Notes: generated by a model from the letters alone, not told the origin. Counted from the stretch's first letter, positions 1 through 7,285 are shown. The stretch is DNA of 11,422 bases from Chloroflexota bacterium (GCA_016210295.1 JACQUM010000154.1:1-11422); one strand, 5' to 3'. A program made the numbers and translations.

Positions 1-110
1 CCGCCGATCCCCGCCGTCAGCATCCCGTCCATGATCACAACAAAAACAATGACCCAGCCGTAGAAAAAGCGAGGGCGGCGGAGACGAGTGGCGATGGCCG
101 AAGCGTTCAT
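1..110 (-). CDS. MFS transporter, N-terminal fragment (runs off left edge)
   Basis: Only the first 36 codons are in the window, read leftwards from the ATG at 110-108; the rest lies beyond position 1. The peptide begins MNASAIATRLRRPRFFYGW and continues into the first membrane helix and a GMLTAGIGG segment. It matches the start of the neighbouring MFS gene at 30 of 36 residues after the initiator, so this is a tandem paralogue. MFS carriers are inner-membrane secondary transporters, and the FYGW opening is common in the monocarboxylate/oxalate-formate-like branch. The start lies 5 nt after the neighbour's TGA stop, so the two are probably co-transcribed and translationally linked. No strong Shine-Dalgarno is visible. 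The substrate is unknown, and whether the gene is intact cannot be judged. Confidence 0.85.
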   Translation of the reverse strand, partial: MNASAIATRLRRPRFFYGWVIVFVVIMDGMLTAGIG

Positions 111-115
111 GTCTC

Positions 116-1441
116 TCATCGGAGGGACGGCAACGAACTCTTGGTCATAGCCGTGGACGGGACACCCTTCGGCGGCCGCGCCAGGAACCCCAGGGCCGCC
201 GCCAAGAGCCAGGCCACCGTGATAGAGGCGAAGGCAATGTCGTACGCGCCCAGGAAGTCGTAGGCCAACCCTATGAGAAAGGTGCTCACTCCAGAGACCC
301 AGATGGTCAAGGGCGTGGTCACGCCCCGGAGCGCTCCCAGATGCTCGCGGCCAAAGTAGCTGGCCCAGGTGATGTCGAAGAGGGCGATCATCCCCCCGAA
401 GCTGGCGCCGTGGAGAACGGCGTAGGCGTAAAGCTCCCGCTCCGAGCGCCCGAAGGTGAGGAGGAGGAGGGAGATCCCGGCCGCGGAGAAGCAGATGCCC
501 ATGAGGTACCGCGTCGGGAAGCGCTCCGCCAAGAGCCCCCACGGGAGCTTGGATACAGCGGCGAAGAAGGCCATCACCGTCGCCACGGTGGCCGCCGTCG
601 CCAGGGAGAAACCTTTGTCCTCCATGTAGGCGACCTGGTGGAAGAGGATGGGAGGGTTCGCATACATCGCGCAGGCGAAGGCGCCGACGAGCAGCCAGAA
701 GCTCCGCTCTCGCACCGCCTCTCGAGGGGTGAAGGAGCGCTCCTCCCGCCCTAGACCACGGCCCCCGACAGCGGCCGCCTGAGAGGCGGGATCCCCTGGC
801 GGATCGCCATCCGGGCGGAGACCCATGTCCTCCGGGCGACGGCGCATGAGGAGCCCGCCCAGAGGCACCATCACGGCTATGACCACCAGGCCGGTCAGGA
901 CCCAGGCGGCCCGCCAGCCGAACCGGGTGACGAAGAAGGCGATCATGGGAACAACCACCACGCCACCCGCCGAAAACCCCATGTAGCTCAAGGCGACCGC
1001 GCGTCCTCGGATGCGGACGAACCATTTGGAGACCACGGCGGGGCCGAGGAACCCGCCCATGGAGACCGACGCCGCCCCCCACAGAAGGCCGAAGGTGAGA
1101 TAGAAATGCCAGAGCTCCTGCACCTGGGAGACCAGGATGAGAGAGAGGCCCGCCCCGAACCCACCTATCGCGACGAGAAGCCGGGGGCCGTGCTTCCGGT
1201 CCACGTACCGCCCCAGGATCGGAGCGAGGAACAACGGCATGATGCTCCGGACCACGGCGACCAGGGAAAGAGCGCCGCGACTCCACCCAAGCTCCGCGCT
1301 CATGGTGCGCAGAAAAACGCTGGCCCCATACCCCCCGATGCCGGCCGAGAGCATGCCGTCGATCATGACCACGAGAACGATGACCCAGCCATAGAAGAAG
1401 CGGGGGCGGCGGAGGCGTGCGGCGATGGCCGAGGGGTTCAA
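116..1441 (-). CDS. MFS transporter, monocarboxylate/oxalate-formate-like
   Basis: A secondary transporter of the inner membrane, about 441 residues, normal for a 12-helix MFS protein. Counting from the upstream GTG at 1453, there is an FFYGWVIV helix 1 (about 19-40), a motif A-like loop GRYVDRKHGPR (81-91) between helices 2 and 3, and RFGWRAAW before helix 6. A hydrophilic central loop (about 203-250) contains RRRPEDMGLRPDGD, and a second six-helix half follows. The pattern resembles MCT/OFA-type carriers of small organic acids; the substrate is inference. I prefer the TTG at 1441-1439 over the GTG at 1453. A GGAGGG lies 4 nt before the TTG, and the TTG aligns exactly with the ATG of the tandem paralogue, whereas the GTG has no Shine-Dalgarno and overlaps the GGAGGG. 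The gene is followed after 5 nt by the paralogue and is divergent from proS. Confidence 0.9.
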   Translation of the reverse strand: MNPSAIAARLRRPRFFYGWVIVLVVMIDGMLSAGIGGYGASVFLRTMSAELGWSRGALSLVAVVRSIMPLFLAPILGRYVDRKHGPRLLVAIGGFGAGLSLILVSQVQELWHFYLTFGLLWGAASVSMGGFLGPAVVSKWFVRIRGRAVALSYMGFSAGGVVVVPMIAFFVTRFGWRAAWVLTGLVVIAVMVPLGGLLMRRRPEDMGLRPDGDPPGDPASQAAAVGGRGLGREERSFTPREAVRERSFWLLVGAFACAMYANPPILFHQVAYMEDKGFSLATAATVATVMAFFAAVSKLPWGLLAERFPTRYLMGICFSAAGISLLLLTFGRSERELYAYAVLHGASFGGMIALFDITWASYFGREHLGALRGVTTPLTIWVSGVSTFLIGLAYDFLGAYDIAFASITVAWLLAAALGFLARPPKGVPSTAMTKSSLPSLR

Positions 1442-1445
1442 TCTT

Positions 1446-1451
1446 CCCTCC
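1446..1451 (-). promoter_or_regulatory. Shine-Dalgarno deciding the MFS start
   Basis: GGAGGG on the minus strand lies 4 nt upstream of TTG 1441-1439. It overlaps the alternative GTG start at 1453-1451, so it cannot serve that codon. This supports the shorter protein. Confidence 0.6.
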
Positions 1452-1453
1452 AC

Positions 1454-1549
1454 TCTGGGCTGTTATGTATCTTATCAGGAATGTGTATCCGCCGCTCTCC
1501 TTACGGCGTCAGGTAATATAGAGAGAGCCACCGTTCACGGACATTTGCC
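1454..1549. promoter_or_regulatory. Divergent MFS/proS intergenic region
   Basis: This 96 bp spacer must hold the promoters of both divergent genes. On the plus strand TAATAT at 1514-1519 looks like a -10 box about 30 nt before proS, but no convincing -35 sits 16-18 nt upstream. On the minus strand I see only AT-richer hexamers (around 1465-1480) without a matched -35. The location is sure; the individual boxes are not. Confidence 0.35.
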
Positions 1550-3256
1550 ATGCGTGCCACTCAGATCTTCGGCAAGACGCTTCGGGAGGACCCCGCGGAG
1601 GCGGACTCTATCGGGCACCGCCTCCTCATCAAGGCAGGCCTCGTCCAGCAGCTCACTGCGGGCGTCTACAGCTACATGCCCCTTGCCCTCCGGGCCATCC
1701 ACAAGATTGAGAAGATCGTCCGGGAGGAGATGGACGCCGCCGGAGGACAGGAGGTGCAGATGCCCGTCCTCCAACCTGTCGAGCTCTGGCGCGCCAGCGG
1801 GCGGGAGCAGGCCTTCGGGCAGACCCTCTTCCACCTCCTCGACCGCCGGGAGCGCACCCTCGTTCTGGGCCCGACCCACGAGGAGGTCATCACCGACCTG
1901 GTGCGCCGCAACGTCCGTAGCTATCGGGACCTCCCCCTTCTCCTCTACCAGATCCAGACGAAGCTCCGCGACGAGGCGCGACCGCGGGCCGGGCTCATCC
2001 GAGTCCGCGAGTTCGGCATGAAAGACGCGTACAGCTTCCACGCCCAGCCAGCCTCCTTGGACGAAGGGTACGATCGCGTCGTCCAGGCGTACAAGAACAT
2101 CTTCCAGCGCTGCGGCCTGCCCGTCCTGGTGGTGGAAGCCGATTCCGGCGCCATCGGCGGGAAGGACTCCCAGGAGTTCATGCTCATCGCGGAGAGCGGC
2201 GAGGACGAGGTCATCCGCTGCTCCTCGTGCGACTACGCGGCCAACCTGGAGAAGGCGAAGAGCCGCACGCGGCCTCTCCCCGCCGAAGAGCCCCGCTCTC
2301 TGGAGGAGGTGGCGACGCCAGGGATCACCTCCATCCCCGACCTCGCCCGCTTCCTCGGCATCCCGGAGGCCAAGACGGTGAAGGCCGTCTTCTACACCTG
2401 TGACGGCCAGCCGGTCTTCGTCTCCATCCGAGGCGACCTCGAGGTGAACGAGACGAAGCTGAAGAACTTCCTCAAGTGCCAGGAGCTGCGGCTCTCCACG
2501 GAAGAAGAGGTGCGCGCGGCGGGCCTTACCGCAGGCTACGCCTCCCCCATCGGGCTCAAGGGGATACGGCGTATCGCCGACGACTCCATCACCCTGGGTT
2601 CTAACTTCGTCGTCGGCGCCAACAAGCCCGACACCCACCTGAGGAACGCCAATTACCCCAGGGACTTTCAGGTGGACGACATGCTCGACATCGCAAAGGC
2701 GGCCGAGGGACACGAATGCCAACGCTGCGGCCACCCCCTACGGTCCACGCGCGGCATCGAGGTGGGGCACGTGTTCAAGCTGGGAACGGTCTTCACCGAG
2801 GCCTTCGGGGCGACCTTCCTGGACAAGGACGGCGTCGAGCGGCCCGTCATCATGGGCTGCTACGGCATCGGCATCGGGCGCCTCCTGGGCGCCGTCGTCG
2901 AGCAGAGCCACGACGACAAGGGGATCGTCTTCCCCGCCTCCGTCTCCCCCTATTCCACCTACCTGGTGGCCCTGAACGTGGACCGGCAGGACGTGCGCCG
3001 GGCGGCAGAGGAGCTGTACGACAGGCTGCAGGCCGCTGGGATCGACACCCTATACGACGACCGGGAGGAGACGGCAGGAGTGAAGTTCAACGACGCCGAC
3101 CTGCTCGGCTTCCCCCTGCGCCTCACGGTGAGCCCGCGCACCATCCGCGAGGGGAAGGTGGAGTTCAAGAGTCGGACCGCGGCGAAACCTCAGATGGTCC
3201 CTCTCGAAGGGGCGGTGGAGGCGGCTAGAGCGCTGCTAGGAGGCCCGACGGCCTAG
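1550..3256 (+). CDS. proS: Prolyl-tRNA synthetase, bacterial type with editing domain
   Basis: A cytoplasmic class II aminoacyl-tRNA synthetase that joins proline to tRNA-Pro using ATP. At 568 residues it has the normal length of the bacterial (ProS1) form. Motif 1 is at about 36-48 (TAGVYSYMPLALR), the GPTHEEV loop at 107-113, motif 2 at about 144-164 (RPRAGLIRVREFGMKDAYSF) and motif 3 at 436-452 (GCYGIGIGRLLG). A YbaK-like insertion domain spans roughly 235-385; in this family it removes Ala from mischarged tRNA, and lysines at 275 and 278 lie in its AKTVK segment. An anticodon-binding domain fills about 465-568. Two CxxC pairs (224/227 and 390/393) flank the insertion domain and could bind a metal. 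The start matches the family's MR-opening. No Shine-Dalgarno is visible before the ATG. The stop overlaps the stop of the convergent PHP gene. Confidence 0.98.
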   Translation: MRATQIFGKTLREDPAEADSIGHRLLIKAGLVQQLTAGVYSYMPLALRAIHKIEKIVREEMDAAGGQEVQMPVLQPVELWRASGREQAFGQTLFHLLDRRERTLVLGPTHEEVITDLVRRNVRSYRDLPLLLYQIQTKLRDEARPRAGLIRVREFGMKDAYSFHAQPASLDEGYDRVVQAYKNIFQRCGLPVLVVEADSGAIGGKDSQEFMLIAESGEDEVIRCSSCDYAANLEKAKSRTRPLPAEEPRSLEEVATPGITSIPDLARFLGIPEAKTVKAVFYTCDGQPVFVSIRGDLEVNETKLKNFLKCQELRLSTEEEVRAAGLTAGYASPIGLKGIRRIADDSITLGSNFVVGANKPDTHLRNANYPRDFQVDDMLDIAKAAEGHECQRCGHPLRSTRGIEVGHVFKLGTVFTEAFGATFLDKDGVERPVIMGCYGIGIGRLLGAVVEQSHDDKGIVFPASVSPYSTYLVALNVDRQDVRRAAEELYDRLQAAGIDTLYDDREETAGVKFNDADLLGFPLRLTVSPRTIREGKVEFKSRTAAKPQMVPLEGAVEAARALLGGPTA

Positions 3257-4053
3257 GTCCGGTCGCCGAAGGAGGGAAGCCGGCCCCGTAGAGGGGGGGC
3301 CTCGGCGGCAGGCTTGCGGCCGTTGACGACCAGTTTCTCGGAGACGTCGCCAAAATACTGAAGCTGGCCGATATGGAACCCCTCTCCAGGGGTGAGGACC
3401 CGCGCCCACAGGGCCGCAATGAAGTCGTTCTCGTCGCGGATGTCGCCCTCCAGGATCGTTACACCCTTGGCGAACCCCGCCTTCGAGTGGGCGTCGCTCC
3501 CGCCTGTGCCCTTCCGGCCCAGGAGCTTCGCCACGTCACGAGAGAAGGCGTTCTCGCGATCGCTGTTGCCCCCGTTCACCACCTCGATCTCGTCCACGTA
3601 GGTAAAGATGGGGTGGGAGACCGCCTCCTCGGCGACGGTCGGCACGGTGGCCGGATCGGGGAAAAGAATGTTGTTGGTATGGGTCACCGCGACCCCGACC
3701 ACGTCGAAGAGGAAGCGGAACGGGTGGGCGATGATCATGAAGCCGCCCTTCCTATCCATCACCCGGCGCAACTCGGCGATGGAGGAGATCCCGCTGGAGT
3801 ACTCATGAAGGCCAAAGGTGAGGATGTGCCCGTACTCCGTCTTCACCTCCAGGCCGCGGACGATGACGACCCCATGGTCCTTGGCGTAGGAAACAAACTC
3901 ATTGAACTCGTGAGTCCGCCAGGGCCAGTGCTCCGACAGGACGACACCGGTCAGGCCGATGCGCAACGACTCCTGGACCACATCTTGCGGAGTCAAGACA
4001 CTATCAGGGCTACCGACACCAGTATGAACGTGGAGATCAAAAACGGAGGGCAC
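3253..4053 (-). CDS. PHP-domain metal-dependent phosphoesterase-like protein
   Basis: A 266-residue cytoplasmic protein of the PHP (polymerase and histidinol phosphatase) superfamily. These are trinuclear-metal hydrolases of phosphoesters; the stand-alone TrpH/YciV-like members act on nucleotides or related phosphates, but the substrate here is unknown. Metal-ligand motifs visible in order are DLHVH (6-10), SEHW (40-43), GLEV (67-70), GH (75-76), AHPFR (109-113), EVVNGGN (157-163) and GSDAH (185-189). All expected PHP ligand positions seem present, so an active enzyme is likely. The start is GTG at 4053-4051, with AGGAG about 12 nt upstream; no closer start is in frame. The C-terminal 25 or so residues are polar and probably disordered. 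The gene is monocistronic, with its own promoter, divergent from the CoA-transferases. Its TAG and the proS TAG lie on opposite strands of one CTAG. Confidence 0.88.
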   Translation of the reverse strand: MPSVFDLHVHTGVGSPDSVLTPQDVVQESLRIGLTGVVLSEHWPWRTHEFNEFVSYAKDHGVVIVRGLEVKTEYGHILTFGLHEYSSGISSIAELRRVMDRKGGFMIIAHPFRFLFDVVGVAVTHTNNILFPDPATVPTVAEEAVSHPIFTYVDEIEVVNGGNSDRENAFSRDVAKLLGRKGTGGSDAHSKAGFAKGVTILEGDIRDENDFIAALWARVLTPGEGFHIGQLQYFGDVSEKLVVNGRKPAAEAPPLRGRLPSFGDRT

Positions 4054-4090
4054 GATACAAACGCTCTCCTAGGAGCTACGACCTGAGAAT

Positions 4091-4119
4091 ACCTTACAGA
4101 AAATGCAGGTTTGTGTCAA
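4091..4119 (-). promoter_or_regulatory. Sigma70-type promoter of the PHP gene
   Basis: Read on the minus strand, a perfect TTGACA -35 box (4119-4114) is followed after exactly 17 nt by TAAGGT (4096-4091), a moderate -10 box. Transcription would start near 4084, giving a leader of about 30 nt before the GTG at 4053. The -35 is strong and the -10 matches the consensus at only three of six bases. Confidence 0.5.
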
Positions 4120-4205
4120 TCTTCACCAGGCAGCCCGGCGAGAGAGGTGTAATTCCTAGACCGGACGCGCATCGGCTTTCGCACGCTTCTTCCGCCCGCG
4201 GCTTA

Positions 4206-4234
4206 TGGCAAACCACCGGAGGTCTGGCTATAGT
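4206..4234 (+). promoter_or_regulatory. Possible promoter of the first CoA-transferase gene
   Basis: TATAGT at 4229-4234 is a good -10 box, 57 nt before the ATG at 4291. The hexamer 17 nt upstream, TGGCAA, matches the -35 consensus at only three positions. This would also drive the second CoA-transferase gene if transcription passes through the repeat between them. Confidence 0.3.
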
Positions 4235-4290
4235 TGGAGAAAAATCCTGCCCGTAGCTTGGCAAGCCATCAGGCAGAGCGAGAGGTGACC

Positions 4291-5502
4291 ATGCCAGACC
4301 AAGCCCTCTCCGGCGTGAAAGTGCTGGACTTCAGCCACTACATCAGCGGCCCTTACTGCACGAAGCTCCTGGCCGACTTCGGGGCCGACGTCATCAAGGT
4401 CGAACGCCCCGGCGGGGGCGACCCTGCCCGCAAGATCGGCCCCTTCCCCGGGGACGTCCCCCACCCCGAGAAGAGCGGGATGTTCCTCTTCCTCAACACG
4501 AACAAACGGAGCACCACCGTCAACCTCGACACCGACGCCGGAAAGCAGATCGTCCGTCAGCTCCTGAAGGACGTGGACGTGGTGGTGGAGAGCTTTCGCC
4601 CCGGCACAATGGCCCGCTTCGGGCTGGACTACGAAAGCGTTCGGGCCGTGAAGCCCGAGATAGTGTACGCGTCCGTCTCCAACTTCGGCCAGACGGGGCC
4701 CTATCGGGACTTCAAAGGCTCCGAGATCATCCTCTACGCCATGGGGGGCGAGATGTACAGCAGCGGTCTTGAGGACCGGTACCCCCTCATGATGGGCCCG
4801 AACATCTGCCTCTTCCAGGGTGGGGCAGCCGCCACCGTGGGTACCCTCGGTGCCCTGTACGCTGCCAAAGACCAGGGGCTGGGCCAGCATGTGGACATCT
4901 CCCTCATGGAGACCCAGGCGGGGACCATCGACCGGCGGATGGCCACGGTCCTGGCCTACCACTACTGCGGAGAGGTCCAACGGAGGACGACCCAAAGTGT
5001 GCTCGGCTATCCCATGGGGGTCTATCCCTGCGCCGATGGCTACTTCGAGCTGGTCGGAGGGTTCGTGCGCTGGCCCCAGATCGTCAAGATGCTGGGGAGT
5101 CCCCTGGAGCTCCGCGATTCCGCCTGGGCAAGCATGACCGCGCAAAGAGACCCCACGATGCAGGAGAGGTTCGACGCCATCTTCCTGCCGTGGGTCTTGG
5201 AGCGCACCAAGAAGGAGCTATGGGAGGTGGCCGAAGCGGCAGGAGTCCTCTCCGCCCCCCTGAACGACATGGAGGACGCCCTGGCGGACCCATACTTCAA
5301 CCAGCGACATCTGTTCGCTCAGATCCCTCACCCCGACGCCGGCACCTTCACCTACCCGGGCAGGCCCTGGATCATGCGAGAGACTCCCTGGGAGGTGCGA
5401 CGCCCGGCCCCACGGCTTGGGGAACACAACGTCGAGGTCCTGGAGCCCCTGGGGTACACCCGGCAGGACCTCGTCCAGCTCCGGGCCCAAGGAGTCATCT
5501 AG
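4291..5502 (+). CDS. CaiB/BaiF family III CoA-transferase-like protein, catalytic Asp absent
   Basis: Family III CoA-transferases move CoA between carboxylic acids in the cytoplasm. This 403-residue protein has the usual length and landmarks: VLDFSHYISGPYCTKLLADF (11-30), GADVIKVERPGGGDPAR (31-47), NTNKRSTTVNLDTDAG (69-84) and SFRPGTMARFGLDY (101-114). Family members normally carry the nucleophilic Asp in a G-x-x-x-x-D segment before the helix at about 175-192. Here that segment reads GPNICL (169-174), so leucine 174 stands where Asp is expected. The protein may therefore be the non-catalytic partner of the downstream paralogue or have a changed role. The ATG at 4291 has GAGAGG about 5 nt upstream and gives a normal N-terminus; an upstream TTG at 4234 would add 19 unlike residues. 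The stop TAG coincides with the first bases of a repeat element. The physiological acid is unknown. Confidence 0.92.
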   Translation: MPDQALSGVKVLDFSHYISGPYCTKLLADFGADVIKVERPGGGDPARKIGPFPGDVPHPEKSGMFLFLNTNKRSTTVNLDTDAGKQIVRQLLKDVDVVVESFRPGTMARFGLDYESVRAVKPEIVYASVSNFGQTGPYRDFKGSEIILYAMGGEMYSSGLEDRYPLMMGPNICLFQGGAAATVGTLGALYAAKDQGLGQHVDISLMETQAGTIDRRMATVLAYHYCGEVQRRTTQSVLGYPMGVYPCADGYFELVGGFVRWPQIVKMLGSPLELRDSAWASMTAQRDPTMQERFDAIFLPWVLERTKKELWEVAEAAGVLSAPLNDMEDALADPYFNQRHLFAQIPHPDAGTFTYPGRPWIMRETPWEVRRPAPRLGEHNVEVLEPLGYTRQDLVQLRAQGVI

Positions 5503-5669
5503 GAGGGTGCTGAAAATGGGGAGTCCAGAGGGGCGAAGCCCCGGAGCCTGCCCGGAGCGAAGCCGAAGGGGCAGGGTTATAGAGGTGTCCCCCAGATACA
5601 ATTTCCCGCCTTTCCTGGCTTGGAAGGGGATAGGGGGATGGTCGAAAGGGGTTTTTCATCAGCCTGCTA
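5500..5669. repeat. MITE-like element 1 (170 bp, TA-bounded, inverted terminal repeats)
   Basis: Bounded by TA at 5500-5501 and 5668-5669. The left end reads GGAGGGTGCTGAAAA after TA; the right end read inwards on the minus strand is GCAGGCTGATGAAAA, 12 of 15 matching. Internal hairpins are GGGGC-GAA-GCCCC (5530-5542) and a 7 bp stem CCTGCCC/GGGCAGG (5547-5553 with 5569-5575). The right half (about 5584-5669) is nearly identical in inverse orientation to the element at 11337. There is no coding capacity. A TA target is typical of IS630/Tc1-type transposition, so this may be a non-autonomous derivative of such an element (inference). It fills most of the 207 bp gap between the CoA-transferase genes and contains the stop codon of the first. 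Confidence 0.8.
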
Positions 5670-5709
5670 GGAGCCGGGACACAGGCGAGACACCACTGAG
5701 GAGGAAGAG

Positions 5710-7008
5710 ATGACGAAGCTGCCGCTGGAAGGCATCCGCGTGATGGACATGACGGTGGTCTGGGCAGGCCCGTATGGCGCCACCCTCCTCGCGGACCTGG
5801 GGGCCGAGGTCATCCGCGTCGAGTCCGTGAAGACCATGGCCCCTCTCACCCGGGGCTTCATGGCCCACCCGCCGCAAGCCATGATGGCAGCGATGCCTCC
5901 CCAGGCCGGTGGTTACCCCAACAGGCAGGTCGGCGACCATTCCTGGAACCGCTCCCCCAACTTTAACTCCCACGCGCGCAACAAGCTGAGCATGACGGTG
6001 GACCTCCGTACCCCGAAGGGAAAGGATGTCTTCAATCGCCTGCTCAAGGTCTCCGATGTGTTCATCGACAACAACGTCGTGGAGACCATGGAGAAGCTGG
6101 GGATCACCTACGATGCCCTCCGCGCGGTGAAGGAGGACATCATCATGGTGCGGATGCCCGCCTACGGGGACGACGGCGCGTACCGTCACTATCGGGCGCT
6201 GGGTGTCCACATGGCCGACAGCCTGGGCCACGGGCTGGTGCGGGGATACCCGGACATGGACCCCTCGGCCAACCCGGGAGAGTTCACGGTAGACGCCGCC
6301 GCGGGCACCCATGCGGCCATCGCGGTCCTCATGGCCCTTCTCTACCGCAAGCGCACAGGCAAGGGACAGCTCATCGAGCTGCCCTCCGCCCAGACCTTCA
6401 CAGCCTACATGGCCCAGCCTTTCCTGGAGTACGCCTTCAACGGCAGGAAGACCACCACTCTCGGCAACCGGGACGCCTATGCGCTCCAGGGCTGCTACCC
6501 CTGTCGGGGCGACGACAGGTGGCTGGTGCTCACCATCGGCACCGAGCAGGAGTGGGAGGCGTTCTGCCGGGCCCTGGGCAACCCCGCGTGGACCAAGCAG
6601 GAGAATTTCCGCGACCATCTGAGCCGCTACCGCCATCACGACGAGCTGGACCGGCACATCACCGAATGGACTCGCCAGCAAGACCACAAGGACGCCATGC
6701 AACTCCTGCAGCAGGCGGGAGTGGCGGCGGGCGCCGTGCTGGACGCCAGGGACGCATCGGAAGACCCGCACCTCAACGCCCGAAACTTCTACCAGGAGGC
6801 TTTCACGGTAGACACCGGGACCTACCGGTACGCTCGGGCGCCCTTCATGCTCTCTGAGACTCCAGCAGACGTGCGCCGAGGCCCCGTGATGCTGGGGCAG
6901 GACAACGAGTACGTCTACAAGCAGGTGCTCGGAGTCTCGGAGGCGGAGTACGAGGAGCTGGTGGGAGAGGGACACATCGGCACCGAGTTCCCGCCCGACA
7001 TGCCGTAA
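5710..7008 (+). CDS. CaiB/BaiF family III CoA-transferase with catalytic Asp
   Basis: A cytoplasmic CoA-transferase of 432 residues, slightly longer than the family norm. The N-terminal fold is clear: GIRVMDMTVVWAGPYGATLL (8-27), GAEVIRVES (31-39), ARNKLSMTVDLRTPKGK (89-105). About 40 extra residues with a Met/Pro-rich patch (about 50-70) lie between the CoA-binding start and the NKLS motif. The catalytic segment GEFTVD (190-195) puts Asp195 where the nucleophile belongs, followed by AAAGTHAAIAVLMALLYR and TGKGQLIEL (216-224). The start is well set by AGGAGG at 5699-5704, 5 nt before the ATG. The upstream paralogue lacks this Asp. Two-subunit family III enzymes are known (BbsE/BbsF for benzylsuccinate, SmtA/SmtB for malate), so a heteromer is plausible. 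The substrate cannot be read from the sequence. Confidence 0.94.
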   Translation: MTKLPLEGIRVMDMTVVWAGPYGATLLADLGAEVIRVESVKTMAPLTRGFMAHPPQAMMAAMPPQAGGYPNRQVGDHSWNRSPNFNSHARNKLSMTVDLRTPKGKDVFNRLLKVSDVFIDNNVVETMEKLGITYDALRAVKEDIIMVRMPAYGDDGAYRHYRALGVHMADSLGHGLVRGYPDMDPSANPGEFTVDAAAGTHAAIAVLMALLYRKRTGKGQLIELPSAQTFTAYMAQPFLEYAFNGRKTTTLGNRDAYALQGCYPCRGDDRWLVLTIGTEQEWEAFCRALGNPAWTKQENFRDHLSRYRHHDELDRHITEWTRQQDHKDAMQLLQQAGVAAGAVLDARDASEDPHLNARNFYQEAFTVDTGTYRYARAPFMLSETPADVRRGPVMLGQDNEYVYKQVLGVSEAEYEELVGEGHIGTEFPPDMP

Positions 7009-7117
7009 AGACGCTCACAATGCTCTTGAGCGCGCAACGTATGCACTTGGCATTAAGTGTCGCTCTTCTCCCTCTCACTTATTGCCTGGGCTATTCACGC
7101 CGCACAACAATAGTCCT
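7009..7117. other. Non-coding stretch after the second CoA-transferase
   Basis: About 109 bp between the TAA at 7008 and the repeat at 7118, lower in GC than its surroundings. I see no convincing terminator, gene or promoter here; the only hairpins are a 4 bp stem at 7022-7031 and a 5 bp one near 7041-7056. It is the first part of a roughly 520 bp gene-free region whose remainder holds a repeat, a promoter, a riboswitch and a terminator. Confidence 0.5.
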
Positions 7118-7226
7118 TAGCAAGTTGATGAAAAAACCCTCTTCGACCGCCCATCCCCCGTCTGCCTACGGCGGACCGCCAATCCCGATTTCTCGGGACT
7201 GGACTCCCTTTTCCAGCACCCTGCTA
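7118..7226. repeat. MITE-like element 2 (109 bp, TA-bounded)
   Basis: Bounded by TA at 7118-7119 and 7225-7226. The left end GCAAGTTGATGAAAA matches the inverted right end of element 1. The right end read inwards, GCAGGGTGCTGGAAAA, matches the left end of element 1, including the GGGAGTCC that follows. The element is therefore inverted relative to element 1 and parallel to element 3. The interior differs: it carries two hairpins, a 7 bp stem with loop TAC at 7160-7176 and TCCCGA-TTTC-TCGGGA at 7183-7198, and lacks the conserved block ending near the right of element 1. It looks like a shorter family member with an exchanged centre. It lies 60 bp upstream of the thi promoter. Confidence 0.75.
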
Positions 7227-7285
7227 GGCTTTCCCTGGTTAAGAGGAGGCAAAGTGTCACCAACCGCCTGGACAAGCACACGGTC

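Noticed and set aside
1535..2734. Long open frame on the minus strand opposite proS
   Set aside because: A shadow caused by high GC: no family resemblance, low-complexity Gly/Val/Leu-rich translation, and it lies fully opposite a well-conserved synthetase gene.
4234..4290. TTG start extending the first CoA-transferase by 19 residues
   Set aside because: No Shine-Dalgarno, the added residues do not fit the family, and the ATG at 4291 has a proper ribosome site and alignment. The TTG also overlaps the possible -10 box.
5559..5710. Hairpins of repeat element 1 as a classical intrinsic terminator
   Set aside because: The stable stems are not followed by a T-run; the only T-run (5652-5656) lacks a GC stem just before it.
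5659..6975. Long open frames opposite the CoA-transferase genes (also 4228-5145)
   Set aside because: Antisense to clear CaiB/BaiF genes; no recognisable domain, and codon pattern mirrors the sense gene.
7022..7031. GCTC-TT-GAGC hairpin as terminator of the second CoA-transferase gene
   Set aside because: Only 4 bp with a 2 nt loop and no T-run.
7160..7198. Two consecutive hairpins considered as a CRISPR remnant or small RNA
   Set aside because: The units differ, there are no regularly spaced repeats and no cas genes; they are better explained as the interior of repeat element 2.
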